Assembly (NCBI RefSeq): GCF_900115865.1
Contig: NZ_FOXY01000004.1
Span: 358,210 to 422,209 of the forward strand
DNA length: 64,000 nucleotides
Origin: Donghicola eburneus
Lineage (GTDB): Bacteria; Pseudomonadota; Alphaproteobacteria; Rhodobacterales; Rhodobacteraceae
Reading direction: 5' to 3'
In this document: positions 8,948 through 18,271 of the stretch, piece after piece
How the letters are laid out: the number at the start of each line of letters is the position of its first letter
Numbering within the stretch: position 1 is the first letter of the stretch
Made by a program: the position numbers and the translations under genes
The notes under the pieces: model-generated
The model's database searches: none
What the model was told of the DNA's origin: nothing
Seen by the model: only the letters and a program-made list of their open reading frames with translations

Positions 8948-9841
8948 GTGCACATCTGGCATCTTGTCGGTCAAACTGCCTATCCAGAGAGCAAGTTTTT
9001 TACCGGAAGAAAAAAGATCACCTGTCTCGACACCATATCCAATACGCAGCCTCGATCGCACGGGACGTTGCAGATTACCTCCAAGGCATTGGGGCGCGGG
9101 GCTTCTTCTTTGGGAACCTTGCGTCAGCAGGGCTCTGCCAAGTTTCTATCGGTCTCGCGCCGTGATGCTGTCGAAGGCGTCGTCATTAATACGTCGGGTG
9201 GGATCACGGGCGGGGATACGCTGCGGATCGACGCGCACGCAGGTGCCGATTCGACGCTGCGACTCACCACGCAAGCGGCAGAGCGAATCTATCGCAGCAG
9301 TGACCAGACCGCTGGGTCCGTGACCACGCGCTTGTGTGCAGAGCCTGGATCCAGGCTGGATTGGCTGCCGCAAGAGACCATTCTGTTCGACAATGCTTAT
9401 CTGCGCCGAAGTCTAGAGGCCTCGATCACCAGCGACAGTCGCTTCCTCATGGTAGAGCCCGTTTTGTTCGGTCGTCTCGCGATGGGTGAGACGGTGCAGC
9501 AGGCGCAACTGTCCGACCGCATCACCATCACCAGAGACGATAAAGTGCTGTTCCGTGATGCAACTCTGTTGCGCGGGGACATCGCGAGCCAGCTTGACCG
9601 GCCCGGTGTTGGAAATGGCGCTCGCGCGATGGCCTTTGTCCTGTACGCTGCCCCTGATGCCGAAGCTTACCTTGACCGGATTCGTGATCTGCTGCCCAAC
9701 ACTGCTGGTGCCTCTTTGGTCGCCGAGGGGGCGCTCGTGATGCGCTTTCTGGCCGCCGACGGTTTTGGCCTGCGCCAATCGCTTTTGCCTGTTCTCGATT
9801 TACTGACGGGTAACGATCTTCCACGTTCATGGAGACTATAG
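8948..9841 (+). CDS. ureD: Urease accessory protein UreD
   Basis: Scaffold that binds the urease apoprotein and, with UreF and UreG, delivers nickel to it. 297 aa from a GTG start; an in-frame stop lies just upstream, so this is the longest possible form. No clear ribosome site precedes it, and homology as I know it starts only around residue 36 ([11 protein letters not shown]), so about 35 N-terminal residues are doubtful. Family motifs [21 protein letters not shown] and [12 protein letters not shown] are present. First gene of ureDABCEFG; ureA follows after 1 nt. Confidence 0.93.
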   Translation: MHIWHLVGQTAYPESKFFTGRKKITCLDTISNTQPRSHGTLQITSKALGRGASSLGTLRQQGSAKFLSVSRRDAVEGVVINTSGGITGGDTLRIDAHAGADSTLRLTTQAAERIYRSSDQTAGSVTTRLCAEPGSRLDWLPQETILFDNAYLRRSLEASITSDSRFLMVEPVLFGRLAMGETVQQAQLSDRITITRDDKVLFRDATLLRGDIASQLDRPGVGNGARAMAFVLYAAPDAEAYLDRIRDLLPNTAGASLVAEGALVMRFLAADGFGLRQSLLPVLDLLTGNDLPRSWRL

Positions 9842-9842
9842 A

Positions 9843-10145
9843 ATGAACCTCACGCCTCGCGAAAAAGACAAGCTGCTGGTGGCTATGGCCGCCGAGGTCG
9901 CGCGCAAGCGTCTGTCCCGCGGTGTTAAACTGAATCACCCCGAAGCGATTGCCCTGATCACCGACGCGGTTGTCGAAGGCGCGCGCGATGGCCGCTCGGT
10001 CGCAGATTTGATGCAAGCCGGTGCCGAAGTCATCACCCGCGAGCAGTGCATGGATGGGATCGCCGAAATGATCCACGAAGTGCAGGTAGAGGCCACCTTT
10101 CCTGACGGGACCAAGCTGGTCACCGTCCACAACCCTATTCGCTAA
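9843..10145 (+). CDS. ureA: Urease gamma subunit
   Basis: Smallest structural subunit of urease, which hydrolyses urea to ammonia and carbamate. 100 aa, the standard length. Family sequence [26 protein letters not shown], and [15 protein letters not shown] is intact. A GGAG ribosome site lies inside the end of ureD, 8 nt before the ATG. Confidence 0.98.
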   Translation: MNLTPREKDKLLVAMAAEVARKRLSRGVKLNHPEAIALITDAVVEGARDGRSVADLMQAGAEVITREQCMDGIAEMIHEVQVEATFPDGTKLVTVHNPIR

Positions 10146-10169
10146 CTTCCCGATCAGAGGACATTTATC

Positions 10170-10337
10170 ATGAAACGTTTTGTTGCTCCCTTGGCCGTTC
10201 TTCTGACCGCGACTGCTGCTCAGGCTCACAACGATGGCATCCACATGCATCCCCACGGCACCGAAAACTGGCTGCCCGTTGCGGTCGCGTTGGGCATCAT
10301 CGCGCTGGCTGCGGTTGCATGGAAGGCGCGCCAATGA
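10170..10337 (+). CDS. Small His-rich membrane peptide in the urease operon, 55 aa
   Basis: A 55-residue gene between ureA and ureB, preceded by an AGAGGA-like site and ending in an ATGA overlap with the ureB start. It has a signal peptide ([19 protein letters not shown]), then a short histidine-rich stretch ([15 protein letters not shown], four His), then one membrane helix ([17 protein letters not shown]) and a basic tail. The His cluster would face the periplasm. A metal-binding role, perhaps nickel, is inference from the His content and the operon. The overlap with ureB argues that it is a real translated gene. Confidence 0.8.
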   Translation: MKRFVAPLAVLLTATAAQAHNDGIHMHPHGTENWLPVAVALGIIALAAVAWKARQ

Positions 10338-10642
10338 TCCCCGGAGAACTTTTTCCCGCCGAAGGGGACCTGACCCTGAACGCGGATCGCGAGGCGATCA
10401 CCCTGATGGTTGCAAACACAGGTGACCGCCCCGTTCAGGTCGGCAGCCACTACCACTTTGCGGAAACCAATCCTGCGCTCGACTTTGACCGCGCCGCTGC
10501 GCGCGGCATGCGTCTGGACATCGCCGCAGGGACCGCCGTCCGTTTCGAGCCGGGCCAGCGCCGCGAAGTGCAACTGATCCCAGTGGGCGGTGCCCGCAAA
10601 ATTTATGGCTTCAATCAGCAGATCATGGGCGAGCTTGAATGA
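10334..10642 (+). CDS. ureB: Urease beta subunit
   Basis: Structural subunit of urease. 102 aa from the ATG that overlaps the stop of the preceding small gene; an earlier in-frame ATG is inside that gene and is not needed. Motifs [35 protein letters not shown] and [10 protein letters not shown] are typical. The stop codon overlaps the start of the next gene (ATGA). Confidence 0.98.
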   Translation: MIPGELFPAEGDLTLNADREAITLMVANTGDRPVQVGSHYHFAETNPALDFDRAAARGMRLDIAAGTAVRFEPGQRREVQLIPVGGARKIYGFNQQIMGELE

Positions 10643-10956
10643 ACAACCCCTTCCCGGACCCGTTCAAATTATTCAGTGCACAGATGTATGTCACTGCCAT
10701 GGCCATTGAGGCCTCTGCCGTGATCGGAATGCGAATGCTGGGTATGTCGGGTCTGTGGGCGGTGCCAAACAGCGAAAACAGCCGCATGATCAGCGAAAAA
10801 CAAGTCGCTTTTGCCAAGTCCAGCCAAAAGGCGTTTATCGCCGCCATGAGCGGAAAAACTGCTGACGTCGTGATGATGGAAGCCGCGAAGCCTTTGCGCC
10901 GCCGGACCTCTGCCAACCACAAACGCCTGACCCGCCTCGGTCCGAAGACTTTCTAG
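10639..10956 (+). CDS. Uncharacterised 105-aa protein between ureB and ureC
   Basis: Overlaps the ureB stop by 4 bp and ends 9 nt before ureC, so it is a true operon member. It is basic, Met/Ala-rich and helical: a patch with many Met ([21 protein letters not shown]), then a central amphipathic stretch, then a Lys/Arg-rich tail ([15 protein letters not shown]). I recall similar short proteins at this place in other Rhodobacteraceae, sometimes labelled 'antifreeze protein'; they look more like phasin-type helical proteins. No catalytic motif is seen and the function is unknown. Confidence 0.8.
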   Translation: MNNPFPDPFKLFSAQMYVTAMAIEASAVIGMRMLGMSGLWAVPNSENSRMISEKQVAFAKSSQKAFIAAMSGKTADVVMMEAAKPLRRRTSANHKRLTRLGPKTF

Positions 10957-10965
10957 GAGTTTCCT

Positions 10966-12726
10966 ATGCCCGCAACGATTAAACGCTCCGATTACGCAGC
11001 GATGTTCGGCCCGACCACGGGCGATCGTCTGCGCCTAGCCGACACTGATCTGATCATCGAGGTCGAGCGCGACCTGACCGCCGAAGCCGTTGGTGCCGCC
11101 CGCACCGGTGGCGATGGCCCCAACGCTGCGATCTACGGCGAAGAGGTGAAGTTCGGCGGAGGCAAAGTCATCCGTGACGGTATGGGCCAAGCCCAGACTA
11201 CGCGCGCTGACGGTGCCGTTGATACCGTGGTCACCAATGCGCTCATTGTAGACTGGACTGGCATTTACAAAGCGGATGTTGGCCTCAAGGATGGGCGGAT
11301 TCACAAGATCGGCAAGGCGGGTAACCCTGACACCCAACCTGGCGTCAACATCATCGTTGGCCCCGGCACCGAGGTCATCGCGGGCGAAGGTCGCATCCTG
11401 ACCGCAGGCGGGTTCGACAGCCACATCCATTATATCTGCCCCCAGCAGATCGAGGACGCCCTGCATTCCGGCCTGACCACTATGCTTGGCGGCGGCACTG
11501 GCCCCGCGCACGGCACGCTGGCAACCACCTGTACCCCCGGCCCTTGGCATATTGGCCGGATGCTGCAATCGGCGGATGCCTTCCCGATGAACCTTGCCTT
11601 CGCGGGCAAGGGTAACGCGTCGCTCCCTGCGGCTCTTGAAGAACAGATCAAGGCGGGTGCTTGCGCCTTGAAGCTGCACGAGGACTGGGGCACCACCCCC
11701 GGCGCGATCGATTGCTGCCTTGGCGTGGCCGATGCGATGGACGTTCAGGTGATGATCCACACGGACACCCTGAACGAATCCGGCTTTGTTGAGCATACCG
11801 TTAAAGCCATGAAGGGTCGCACCATCCACGCCTTCCACACCGAAGGTGCGGGCGGTGGTCACGCCCCCGACATCATCAAAATCTGCGGCGAAGAGCATGT
11901 TCTGCCCTCGTCCACCAACCCGACCCGCCCCTTCACGGTGAACACGCTCGAGGAACACCTCGACATGCTCATGGTCTGTCATCACCTTGATAAATCGATC
12001 CCCGAAGACATCGCCTTTGCCGAAAGCCGCATCCGCCGCGAAACCATCGCCGCCGAGGACATCCTGCACGACATGGGCGCGTTCTCGATCATCGCGTCGG
12101 ACAGTCAGGCTATGGGGCGCGTCGGCGAGGTGCTGATTCGCACATGGCAGACCGCCGACAAGATGAAGAAGCAGCGTGGTCGCCTGCCCGAAGAAACCGG
12201 CGACAACGACAACTTCCGTGTCCGCCGCTACATCGCCAAGTACACTATCAATCCTGCGATTGCGCATGGCATCGGCCACCAGATCGGCAGCATCGAAGAA
12301 GGCAAGCGCGCCGACCTCGTGCTGTGGAACCCCGCATTCTTTGGCGTGAAGCCCGAGATGGTCTTGATCGGTGGCAGTATTGCGATGGCCCAGATGGGCG
12401 ATCCCAACGCCTCAATCCCGACGCCGCAGCCGGTCTATTCGCGCCCGATGTTCGGCGCCTATGGCCGTGCGGTCGAGAACTCGGCGGTTATCTTCGTGTC
12501 CGAGGCCGCCCAAGCGGACGACATCGGCAAGAAGCTGGGGATATTCAAGCAGACCGTCGCGGTGCAAAACACCCGCGGCATCGGAAAGAGCGATCTGAAG
12601 CTGAACACCGCCCTGCCCAAGGTCGAGGTGAACCCCGAAACCTATGAAGTCCGCGCAGACGGCGAATTGCTGACCTGTCAGCCCGCCGAGTCCCTGCCGA
12701 TGGCCCAACGTTACTTCCTGTTCTAA
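10966..12726 (+). CDS. ureC: Urease alpha (catalytic) subunit
   Basis: Catalytic subunit with the dinuclear nickel site. 586 aa, 19 more than the Klebsiella enzyme. All active-site residues are present with a constant +19 offset: His153 and His155 (HIH), carbamylated Lys236 (ALKLHEDWG), the His of HTDTLNESG, the His339 flap region ([13 protein letters not shown]) and Asp379 ([11 protein letters not shown]). The extra residues are N-terminal: about 17 residues (near 38-56, containing [10 protein letters not shown]) sit between ERDLT and [10 protein letters not shown]. The start ATG has GGAG 8 nt upstream. Confidence 0.98.
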   Translation: MPATIKRSDYAAMFGPTTGDRLRLADTDLIIEVERDLTAEAVGAARTGGDGPNAAIYGEEVKFGGGKVIRDGMGQAQTTRADGAVDTVVTNALIVDWTGIYKADVGLKDGRIHKIGKAGNPDTQPGVNIIVGPGTEVIAGEGRILTAGGFDSHIHYICPQQIEDALHSGLTTMLGGGTGPAHGTLATTCTPGPWHIGRMLQSADAFPMNLAFAGKGNASLPAALEEQIKAGACALKLHEDWGTTPGAIDCCLGVADAMDVQVMIHTDTLNESGFVEHTVKAMKGRTIHAFHTEGAGGGHAPDIIKICGEEHVLPSSTNPTRPFTVNTLEEHLDMLMVCHHLDKSIPEDIAFAESRIRRETIAAEDILHDMGAFSIIASDSQAMGRVGEVLIRTWQTADKMKKQRGRLPEETGDNDNFRVRRYIAKYTINPAIAHGIGHQIGSIEEGKRADLVLWNPAFFGVKPEMVLIGGSIAMAQMGDPNASIPTPQPVYSRPMFGAYGRAVENSAVIFVSEAAQADDIGKKLGIFKQTVAVQNTRGIGKSDLKLNTALPKVEVNPETYEVRADGELLTCQPAESLPMAQRYFLF

Positions 12727-12730
12727 GACT

Positions 12731-13171
12731 ATGATCGTCGCAAATACCTACCATAACCACACCCACGGCACTCCGGCTGCCCGCATTTCCCTGACTTACG
12801 AGGCGCGCTTCCTGCGCCGCCGCGTGCTGGTCACGGACGACGGGCTCGAATTCCTGCTGGACCTCGAACAGACCACCTCTTTGGATCATGGCGGTGCCCT
12901 GATCCTTGAGGACGGTCGCGAGATCGAAATCGTTGCTGCTCCTGAAACCCTGCTGCAAGTGCGCGGGGAGCATCTGGTGCGGTTGGCATGGCACATCGGC
13001 AACCGCCACACGCCCTGCCAGATCGAAGAGGATCGCCTGCTGATCCAGCCCGACCACGTGATCCAAGATATGCTGGGGAAACTGGGGGCCGATGTGGCCG
13101 AAGTCACCGAGCCCTTCACCCCCGAAGGTGGGGCCTATGGTCACGGACGCACCCATTCCCATGCGCACTGA
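12731..13171 (+). CDS. ureE: Urease accessory protein UreE
   Basis: Nickel metallochaperone that feeds UreG. 146 aa. The N-terminal domain includes LRRRVLVTDDGLEF, and the metal-binding domain has WHIGNRHTP, where the His binds nickel. The tail is moderately His-rich ([11 protein letters not shown]), and the N-terminus also has His residues (YHNHTHG). ureF starts inside its 3' end. Confidence 0.95.
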   Translation: MIVANTYHNHTHGTPAARISLTYEARFLRRRVLVTDDGLEFLLDLEQTTSLDHGGALILEDGREIEIVAAPETLLQVRGEHLVRLAWHIGNRHTPCQIEEDRLLIQPDHVIQDMLGKLGADVAEVTEPFTPEGGAYGHGRTHSHAH

Positions 13172-13790
13172 CGCCACGATCCTGCTGGCCCAATGGCTCT
13201 CGCCTGCCTTTCCGGTGGGCGCGTTCGCCTATTCCAGCGGGCTCGAGTCGGCTGTGGCGGGTGGCCTGACCGTCGATGGATTGCAGGACTGGCTGGCGGA
13301 TTTTCTGGTCCACGGCACGGGACGGTCGGACGCGATCCTGATCCGCGCCGCTGCCGAAACCGACAATGCCGCCGAGGTGGACGAGGTCGCCCGCGCGTTT
13401 TGCGCCAGTCGGGAGCGGTTGCTGGAGACCGAATCCATCGGCCGTGCGTTTTGCCTGCAGTTGGCGAATGTTTGGAATTTGCCCGTAGCAAACCTGAGCT
13501 ACCCGGTTGCCTTGGGGCAGGGGCTGCGGGCGCTGGACTTGCCGGTCGATCTGGCGATCCAGATGTACCTGCACGCTTATGTCTCTAATATGATCGCGGC
13601 GGCGCAACGCTTGATGCCGCTGGGGCACACGAATGGCCAGCGCATCCTGACGGACCTGACGCCGCTCTGCGCAGAAGTTGCCGAAGAAACCAAAGGGTTG
13701 GGGTGCGATGACATCACCAGCCAATGCTTTGCCGCCGACATCGCGGCCATGCAGCACGAAGTACTAAGTCCAAGGATTTTCCGCACATGA
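13161..13790 (+). CDS. ureF: Urease accessory protein UreF
   Basis: Partner of UreD and UreG in nickel insertion. From the ATG at 13161 it encodes 209 aa and overlaps ureE by 11 bp; an in-frame ATG at 13137 is also possible but deeper in ureE. Motifs [22 protein letters not shown] at the N-terminus and the C-terminal [15 protein letters not shown] region identify it. The stop overlaps the ureG start (ATGA). Confidence 0.95.
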   Translation: MRTDATILLAQWLSPAFPVGAFAYSSGLESAVAGGLTVDGLQDWLADFLVHGTGRSDAILIRAAAETDNAAEVDEVARAFCASRERLLETESIGRAFCLQLANVWNLPVANLSYPVALGQGLRALDLPVDLAIQMYLHAYVSNMIAAAQRLMPLGHTNGQRILTDLTPLCAEVAEETKGLGCDDITSQCFAADIAAMQHEVLSPRIFRT

Positions 13791-14398
13791 GCAAACGGAA
13801 TGGCCCGCTGCGGGTCGGGATCGGGGGTCCTGTCGGCGCCGGCAAGACCAGCCTGACCGCCGCCCTGTCCAAGCGCCTCAAAGACACGCATTCGATCGGA
13901 GTGATCACCAACGACATCTACACCCAAGAGGATGCCGAGGCCTTGATGCGCATGCAGATCCTGCCGCAGGACCGCATCATCGGCGTGGAAACGGGCGGCT
14001 GCCCGCACACGGCGATCCGCGAGGATGCGTCGATCAACCTTGCCGCTGTTGCCGAAATGCAGGAACGCCATCCCGACGTGGAAATCGTTCTGATCGAGAG
14101 CGGTGGCGATAACCTGTCGGCGACTTTCAGCCCCGAACTGGCGGACGTGACCATCTATGTAATCGATGTCGCCGCGGGCGAGGAAATTCCGCGCAAAGGT
14201 GGCCCCGCCATCACGCGCTCGGACATTCTGGTGATTAACAAGACGGATCTGGCCCCCCATGTGGGCGCATCGCTCGAGGTCATGGACCGAGACGCCACCC
14301 GCGTCCGTAAAGGCCTGCCCTTTGTCTTCGCGTCTGTCCGCAAGGAAGAGGGTGTGGATCAGGTCGTGGAGCTGCTGTCGAAAATTGGCGGGTTTTGA
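13787..14398 (+). CDS. ureG: Urease accessory GTPase UreG
   Basis: SIMIBI-class GTPase that powers nickel delivery. 203 aa. The P-loop [11 protein letters not shown] lies at residues 12-22, the nickel-binding Cys-Pro-His set is in [11 protein letters not shown], then ESGGDNL, and the guanine motif NKTDLA. The start is set by the 4-bp overlap with ureF. Last gene of the urease operon, followed by a terminator. No nickel importer gene of a recognised type is adjacent. Confidence 0.98.
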   Translation: MSKRNGPLRVGIGGPVGAGKTSLTAALSKRLKDTHSIGVITNDIYTQEDAEALMRMQILPQDRIIGVETGGCPHTAIREDASINLAAVAEMQERHPDVEIVLIESGGDNLSATFSPELADVTIYVIDVAAGEEIPRKGGPAITRSDILVINKTDLAPHVGASLEVMDRDATRVRKGLPFVFASVRKEEGVDQVVELLSKIGGF

Positions 14399-14406
14399 AA
14401 AACGAA

Positions 14407-14432
14407 AAAGGGCCGCCCTCGGGCGACCCTTT
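14407..14432 (-). terminator. Bidirectional terminator between ureG and rpsO
   Basis: AAAGGGCCGCCC-TC-GGGCGACCCTTT, a 12-bp stem with one mismatch. On the minus strand it is followed by five T, so it is a clear rpsO terminator; on the plus strand it closes the urease operon with a shorter T-tail. Confidence 0.85.
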
Positions 14433-14455
14433 CGAAACCTGTCTAGGTTCCTGAA

Positions 14456-14725
14456 TTAGCGACGGATGCCCAGACGCTTGATCAGGTCCTGGTAACGTGC
14501 TTCTTCTTTGCCCTTCAAGTAGTCCAGCAGCTTGCGGCGCTGAGCAACCATCATCAGCAGACCACGACGCGAGTGGTTGTCTTTCTTGTGGGTTTTGAAG
14601 TGCTCGGTCAGGGTGGTGATACGCGAGGTCAGGATAGCAACCTGTACTTCGGGCGAACCGGTGTCGCCTTCTTTGGTTGCGAATTCTTTGAGAATGCGTG
14701 CTTTTTCTTCAACAGTGATCGACAT
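14456..14725 (-). CDS. rpsO: 30S ribosomal protein S15
   Basis: Primary 16S rRNA-binding protein of the small subunit platform. 89 aa, full length, with the family sequences [14 protein letters not shown] and [25 protein letters not shown] lies 6-7 nt before the start. The leader (14726-14852) contains a 6-bp hairpin ATCCGC-AACA-GCGGAT at 14794-14809; S15 commonly regulates its own mRNA, but nothing here proves it. The usual downstream neighbour pnp lies 12.7 kb away on the same strand. Confidence 0.98.
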   Translation of the reverse strand: MSITVEEKARILKEFATKEGDTGSPEVQVAILTSRITTLTEHFKTHKKDNHSRRGLLMMVAQRRKLLDYLKGKEEARYQDLIKRLGIRR

Positions 14726-14852
14726 CGGGGTCTCCTGTTAGGTTAAGGGTTATGGCTCAGGCCGGGATGTCGTCCAGCAAGGCCCTTGGAGATATCCGCA
14801 ACAGCGGATGCGTGCTGTTACGCGATTCTGTCTGAAAAATAAAGGCTCTTTG

Positions 14853-15800
14853 TCAGGCGAATGCGTGAAGCCCGAAAGACGCAGCTTCGCGCGCGCTAAG
14901 CAGGATCACGTCATCCTCTGTCAGACTGGTGCTATCTGTCTTTGCCACCACTGTACCGTCAACGCGAATGCACCGCATTCCATCTTCGCCTAGGCCTTGA
15001 TCCAGACTGAGGGTTGGCGTGTCTTCGTCCATGCTATCGTCGTACAGCACAAAGAGATCGTCCTCTTTTGCGTCGAAATCTTGAATGATGGCGGGTGCTG
15101 TTTCGTCACTGATTTCCTCGGACAGCTCTATTGCGTAGATGTCGCTGCCGTCTCCGCCATGGAAGTAGTCGCCCATGCCGCCGATCAGCGTATCATCCCC
15201 AAGGCCCCCATTCAGAAAATCCAGATCATCGCTGCGATCGACGATCACATCGTTGCCTTGGCCGCCAAAGAGTGCATCGCTCCCGCCGCCGCCAACCAGA
15301 GTATCATCCCCCAAGCAGCCGGAAAGTTGATCGTCGCCCCCTGAGCCGCGGAGCAGGTCGTTATCTGGGCCGCCGTTCAGGCTATCGGTCCCCGAACCAC
15401 CCACCAAAGTGTCGCCGCCTGTCATACCACTCAGGACATCTTCGTGCTGACCGCCATCAAGCAAGTCGTCTCCGTCGCCGCCAGAGAGTGTGTCGGTGCC
15501 ATCACCCCCCAACAAACTATCTGCGCCTGATTGCCCGTTCAGGCTGTCGTTCCCAGCGTGGCCGGACATCAGATCGTCGCCGTCAGAGCCAACCAGTTGC
15601 TCAGAGGCACTGCCGCCATCCAGCGTGTCGTCATCTGCGCTGCCGGTCAGAATATCGCCGGACTCTGGCGTTTCGGCGCGTAATTCTTCGGTTTCGTCTT
15701 CGGTGCTATCATCCGGCTCTGCATCGACCTGACCGGTCTCGGGCATTACCGTCATGGCCCCGACCATCAGGGCACCAAGTAAACTGGCCAGCATCAGCAT
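14853..15800 (-). CDS. RTX-repeat calcium-binding protein, 315 aa
   Basis: An N-terminal hydrophobic segment (MLMLASLLGALMVGAM) is followed by an acidic linker (residues 25-45), then about a dozen glycine/aspartate nonapeptides of the GGxGxDxLx type (residues 50-205), then a C-terminal domain of about 100 residues resembling the post-RTX domain of secreted roseobacter proteins. The repeats bind Ca2+ in a beta-roll. Whether it is exported by a type I system or anchored by the N-terminal segment cannot be told; no ABC exporter is adjacent. AGGAGG precedes the start. No enzymatic domain is seen. Confidence 0.88.
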   Translation of the reverse strand: MLMLASLLGALMVGAMTVMPETGQVDAEPDDSTEDETEELRAETPESGDILTGSADDDTLDGGSASEQLVGSDGDDLMSGHAGNDSLNGQSGADSLLGGDGTDTLSGGDGDDLLDGGQHEDVLSGMTGGDTLVGGSGTDSLNGGPDNDLLRGSGGDDQLSGCLGDDTLVGGGGSDALFGGQGNDVIVDRSDDLDFLNGGLGDDTLIGGMGDYFHGGDGSDIYAIELSEEISDETAPAIIQDFDAKEDDLFVLYDDSMDEDTPTLSLDQGLGEDGMRCIRVDGTVVAKTDSTSLTEDDVILLSAREAASFGLHAFA

Positions 15801-15887
15801 TTCGGCCTCCTACACATGAACAGTGTTGAAGCTACTCTGGAACGCTATGGAATCGCAGTGTTTTTCGAGAAACCGGTTAACAGTTGA

Positions 15888-16163
15888 TTAGTTGCGAGAG
15901 TCTTCAGGCATTTCTTGCATGATCTCTGTCGCGATCTGTGCGGCATAGTCCCCGATCAGTGGGACGAATTCGATCTTGGACAGCCAGAAACCAACGAAGG
16001 AAACAAGAATCGTCGCCCCCATGACCGAACCCAGCCCAAACGAAATCCCGCGCAAAAACTGGTAAAACATCATTTTGCGGTAGCTGTCGTGGACGCGCAG
16101 GAACTTGTGGTTGTTCAGGCGCTCAATCTCTTGGCGCAGCTGTGCGGTTTCTGTCTGACTCAT
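15888..16163 (-). CDS. DUF5665 family small membrane protein, 91 aa
   Basis: The start at 16163 (MSQTETAQLR) has GGAG 6-7 nt upstream and overlaps the upstream gene's stop (ATGA); a TTG four codons earlier is less likely. The sequence shows an N-terminal helical segment (LRQEIERLNNHKFLRVH), then one hydrophobic segment (GISFGLGSVMGATILVSFVGFWL), then a short acidic tail. This matches my memory of DUF5665, a family of unknown function. Confidence 0.8.
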   Translation of the reverse strand: MSQTETAQLRQEIERLNNHKFLRVHDSYRKMMFYQFLRGISFGLGSVMGATILVSFVGFWLSKIEFVPLIGDYAAQIATEIMQEMPEDSRN

Positions 16164-16672
16164 TTCTGGCTCCAAAGAACGGGCTGTACGTTATATGCAA
16201 TATACAAGGGGTGCTTGGGGTGGCCAGCTTTGCTAAGTCCTAGGTGGAACAGGGGCCGACCTGTTGCGCGAAGTAGACGCTCGACTTCGGGGCCTCTGTT
16301 CAAATGGGCGCCATGTGTCCCCCAAGCGCAGACGATCTGGTCCGCCTGTAGGGCGCCGTCATGGATTGCTTGGTCATTGTAAGGGCCTATTGGGTCTGCT
16401 GCCGCTCGCATCGCCTTGGGGTCGGTATCACGCCACGCAAAGATGTTGGTGACTTCAAAGCTGCCAAAGCCCAGAGTGCGCGCGCGCCGTTCGCAGCGTT
16501 CAACCGTGGGGTCGTTTTGAACCTCGGTGGCGGTAGAGGGGTTCAGCATGACGAAAAGAGCGCGTTTGCCGTCAGGGTCCCACGTCCGAGTCAGGCTGTA
16601 GCGATAGCGTTCGCAATCTGAATATGTGGCGACCGAAGGTGCGTCGTCTTTGATATGGGTCCGTGTCAGCAT
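16160..16672 (-). CDS. DUF1643 domain protein
   Basis: 170 aa from the ATG at 16672; no ribosome site is visible, and a TTG start 12 codons upstream cannot be excluded. Motifs LFVMLNPSTATEVQNDPTVERC and NIFAWRDTDPKAM are diagnostic of DUF1643, a family with no established activity; the rest looks like a small soluble alpha/beta domain. It overlaps the DUF5665 gene by 4 bp, so the two are co-expressed. Confidence 0.85.
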   Translation of the reverse strand: MLTRTHIKDDAPSVATYSDCERYRYSLTRTWDPDGKRALFVMLNPSTATEVQNDPTVERCERRARTLGFGSFEVTNIFAWRDTDPKAMRAAADPIGPYNDQAIHDGALQADQIVCAWGTHGAHLNRGPEVERLLRATGRPLFHLGLSKAGHPKHPLYIAYNVQPVLWSQK

Positions 16673-16837
16673 AGCGCTGTAGTGCAGGCAAACGCGCAGA
16701 AATTGCAACGCGAATGTTGCTTTGTGCCTCTGGGCGCAAAGTGTCTCGGATTTCCGCTTTTTTGAAATGTCTCCCTAAAAAGCGGGATCAGCGTGCCGAT
16801 TACCTTGATGGGCCGACTCACGCCCATGGAGTAATGG

Positions 16838-18268
16838 ATGGAACTTTTGATGCTGCTTGGTTTGGGCGGCGCTCTCTCGGGCTTAGTGCTTGGGTGGGAC
16901 GGCGGCCTGAGCATGCTCGCGCGAACTGGTTTGCGCGAGGCGGATGAGGAGTCCCTGAACGAAGGCGAAGACACACAAGATGTCGAGCCTGTTGGACCGT
17001 TCGAAGTCTCCAGCATGGAAGATTTCCTGTCTGGGGCCCATGACGACGAAATCTACGTCACAGCCGAAGATGATGCGACAGGCAATTGGACCTATGCTGC
17101 CCGCACTGACTTGGACAACTTGCTGTCTGGCCAAGATGAAATGGCGTGGTTTTACGAGTCGGATGACCGCTCTGATCCCGAAAACGGCTTTGCTGCGGCC
17201 AAGGACAGTGATGCTCTGCTACAGGTCGATAGCGGTGATGGCGACGACTATATTGAGGTTTGGGGCCATGCCGCGACAGAGATCGTCACAGGCGCTGGCG
17301 CTGACACCGTCTATATTTGCGACGGCTCAGGATACACCGTTCTTCACGTCGAGGATGATGACACGGCCTATCTCTGCGATGACTGGACGGGCTATGTGAT
17401 GGGAACGGGCAATGCCTCGGTCTATGGCGGCGCTGGTGTCGATGTGATCCGAATGTCAGGCGACTCAAGCGGTTCGAATGTGCAGGCGGGTGACGGGAAT
17501 GACGACCTGATAACCGGGGGTGGTGGCATCCTGAACGGAAACCAAGGGGACGACACCCTCGTCGCGAACGGCGATAATGCGGTTCTGCGCGGCGGTACCG
17601 GGAATGACCACATCACGTCTTATGGGGCGAATACCATCATCGGTGGCTCTGGCAACGACACCGTCATGCTTGGCGACGACTTTGTCGAGCACAGCTATAT
17701 CGGTGACGATATGGGCGTGACTACCTACACCCGTGTCGCGGATGTGAGCTTGGGCGGGAACGGCGCTGCCGATGATGCCCACGGCGATGATGGTGATGAT
17801 ATCATCAATTATATCGACGCTGGCGATACGATCACCGGCGGGCACGGGACGGACACATTTAGCGCGATTGCGGGTGACGAAGCGTCGGTGATTACGGATT
17901 TCCGGCCCGGGCAAGAGACCCTGACGATCTACGGCACGGGCGGGACTATGATCACTCACGGGAGCGGTACGCTGGTGGGTAAGCTCTCTGACGCCGGGCT
18001 GGATCAGATGATGCAGGAGGACGACACGTATGACCTAAGTGGTCGTGTGTCCTCGGCCTTTGATGAGGAGAGCGGTGCGACGACCATCCTGATCGATGAT
18101 CAGCCCGCTGTCGTTCTGGAAAACTGCAGCTGGGTGACGGTCGGCTACGTGAATGGCGGTGACGACACCGTTTACGGGCTGGATGGGCAGCCCTTGGCCG
18201 AGGGCCTCCGGGCGAATGTCGTCGTGAAAGTGCACGAAAACATCACCCAGATTTCCCAGATCGGCTGA
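16838..18268 (+). CDS. RTX-repeat calcium-binding protein, 476 aa
   Basis: An N-terminal hydrophobic segment (MELLMLLGLGGALSGLVLG) is followed by about 170 residues of acidic sequence, then degenerate RTX-like nonapeptides (GGSGNDTVML, GGTGNDHITS, GNQGDDTLVA) to about residue 345, and a C-terminal domain ending ENITQISQIG. It shares the N-terminal style and repeat type of the 315-aa protein on the other strand, from which it diverges across the DUF1643/DUF5665 genes. GGAG lies 6 nt before the start. Likely extracellular or surface-located; function unknown. Confidence 0.87.
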   Translation: MELLMLLGLGGALSGLVLGWDGGLSMLARTGLREADEESLNEGEDTQDVEPVGPFEVSSMEDFLSGAHDDEIYVTAEDDATGNWTYAARTDLDNLLSGQDEMAWFYESDDRSDPENGFAAAKDSDALLQVDSGDGDDYIEVWGHAATEIVTGAGADTVYICDGSGYTVLHVEDDDTAYLCDDWTGYVMGTGNASVYGGAGVDVIRMSGDSSGSNVQAGDGNDDLITGGGGILNGNQGDDTLVANGDNAVLRGGTGNDHITSYGANTIIGGSGNDTVMLGDDFVEHSYIGDDMGVTTYTRVADVSLGGNGAADDAHGDDGDDIINYIDAGDTITGGHGTDTFSAIAGDEASVITDFRPGQETLTIYGTGGTMITHGSGTLVGKLSDAGLDQMMQEDDTYDLSGRVSSAFDEESGATTILIDDQPAVVLENCSWVTVGYVNGGDDTVYGLDGQPLAEGLRANVVVKVHENITQISQIG

Positions 18269-18271
18269 CGC

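Noticed and set aside
11035..12279. 414-codon minus-strand frame inside ureC
   Set aside because: Antisense to the urease catalytic subunit with all active-site residues; no independent support.
14900..15700. Repetitive DNA resembling a tandem array
   Set aside because: The periodicity reflects coding of RTX nonapeptides; there are no identical repeats with spacers, so it is not a CRISPR or satellite array.
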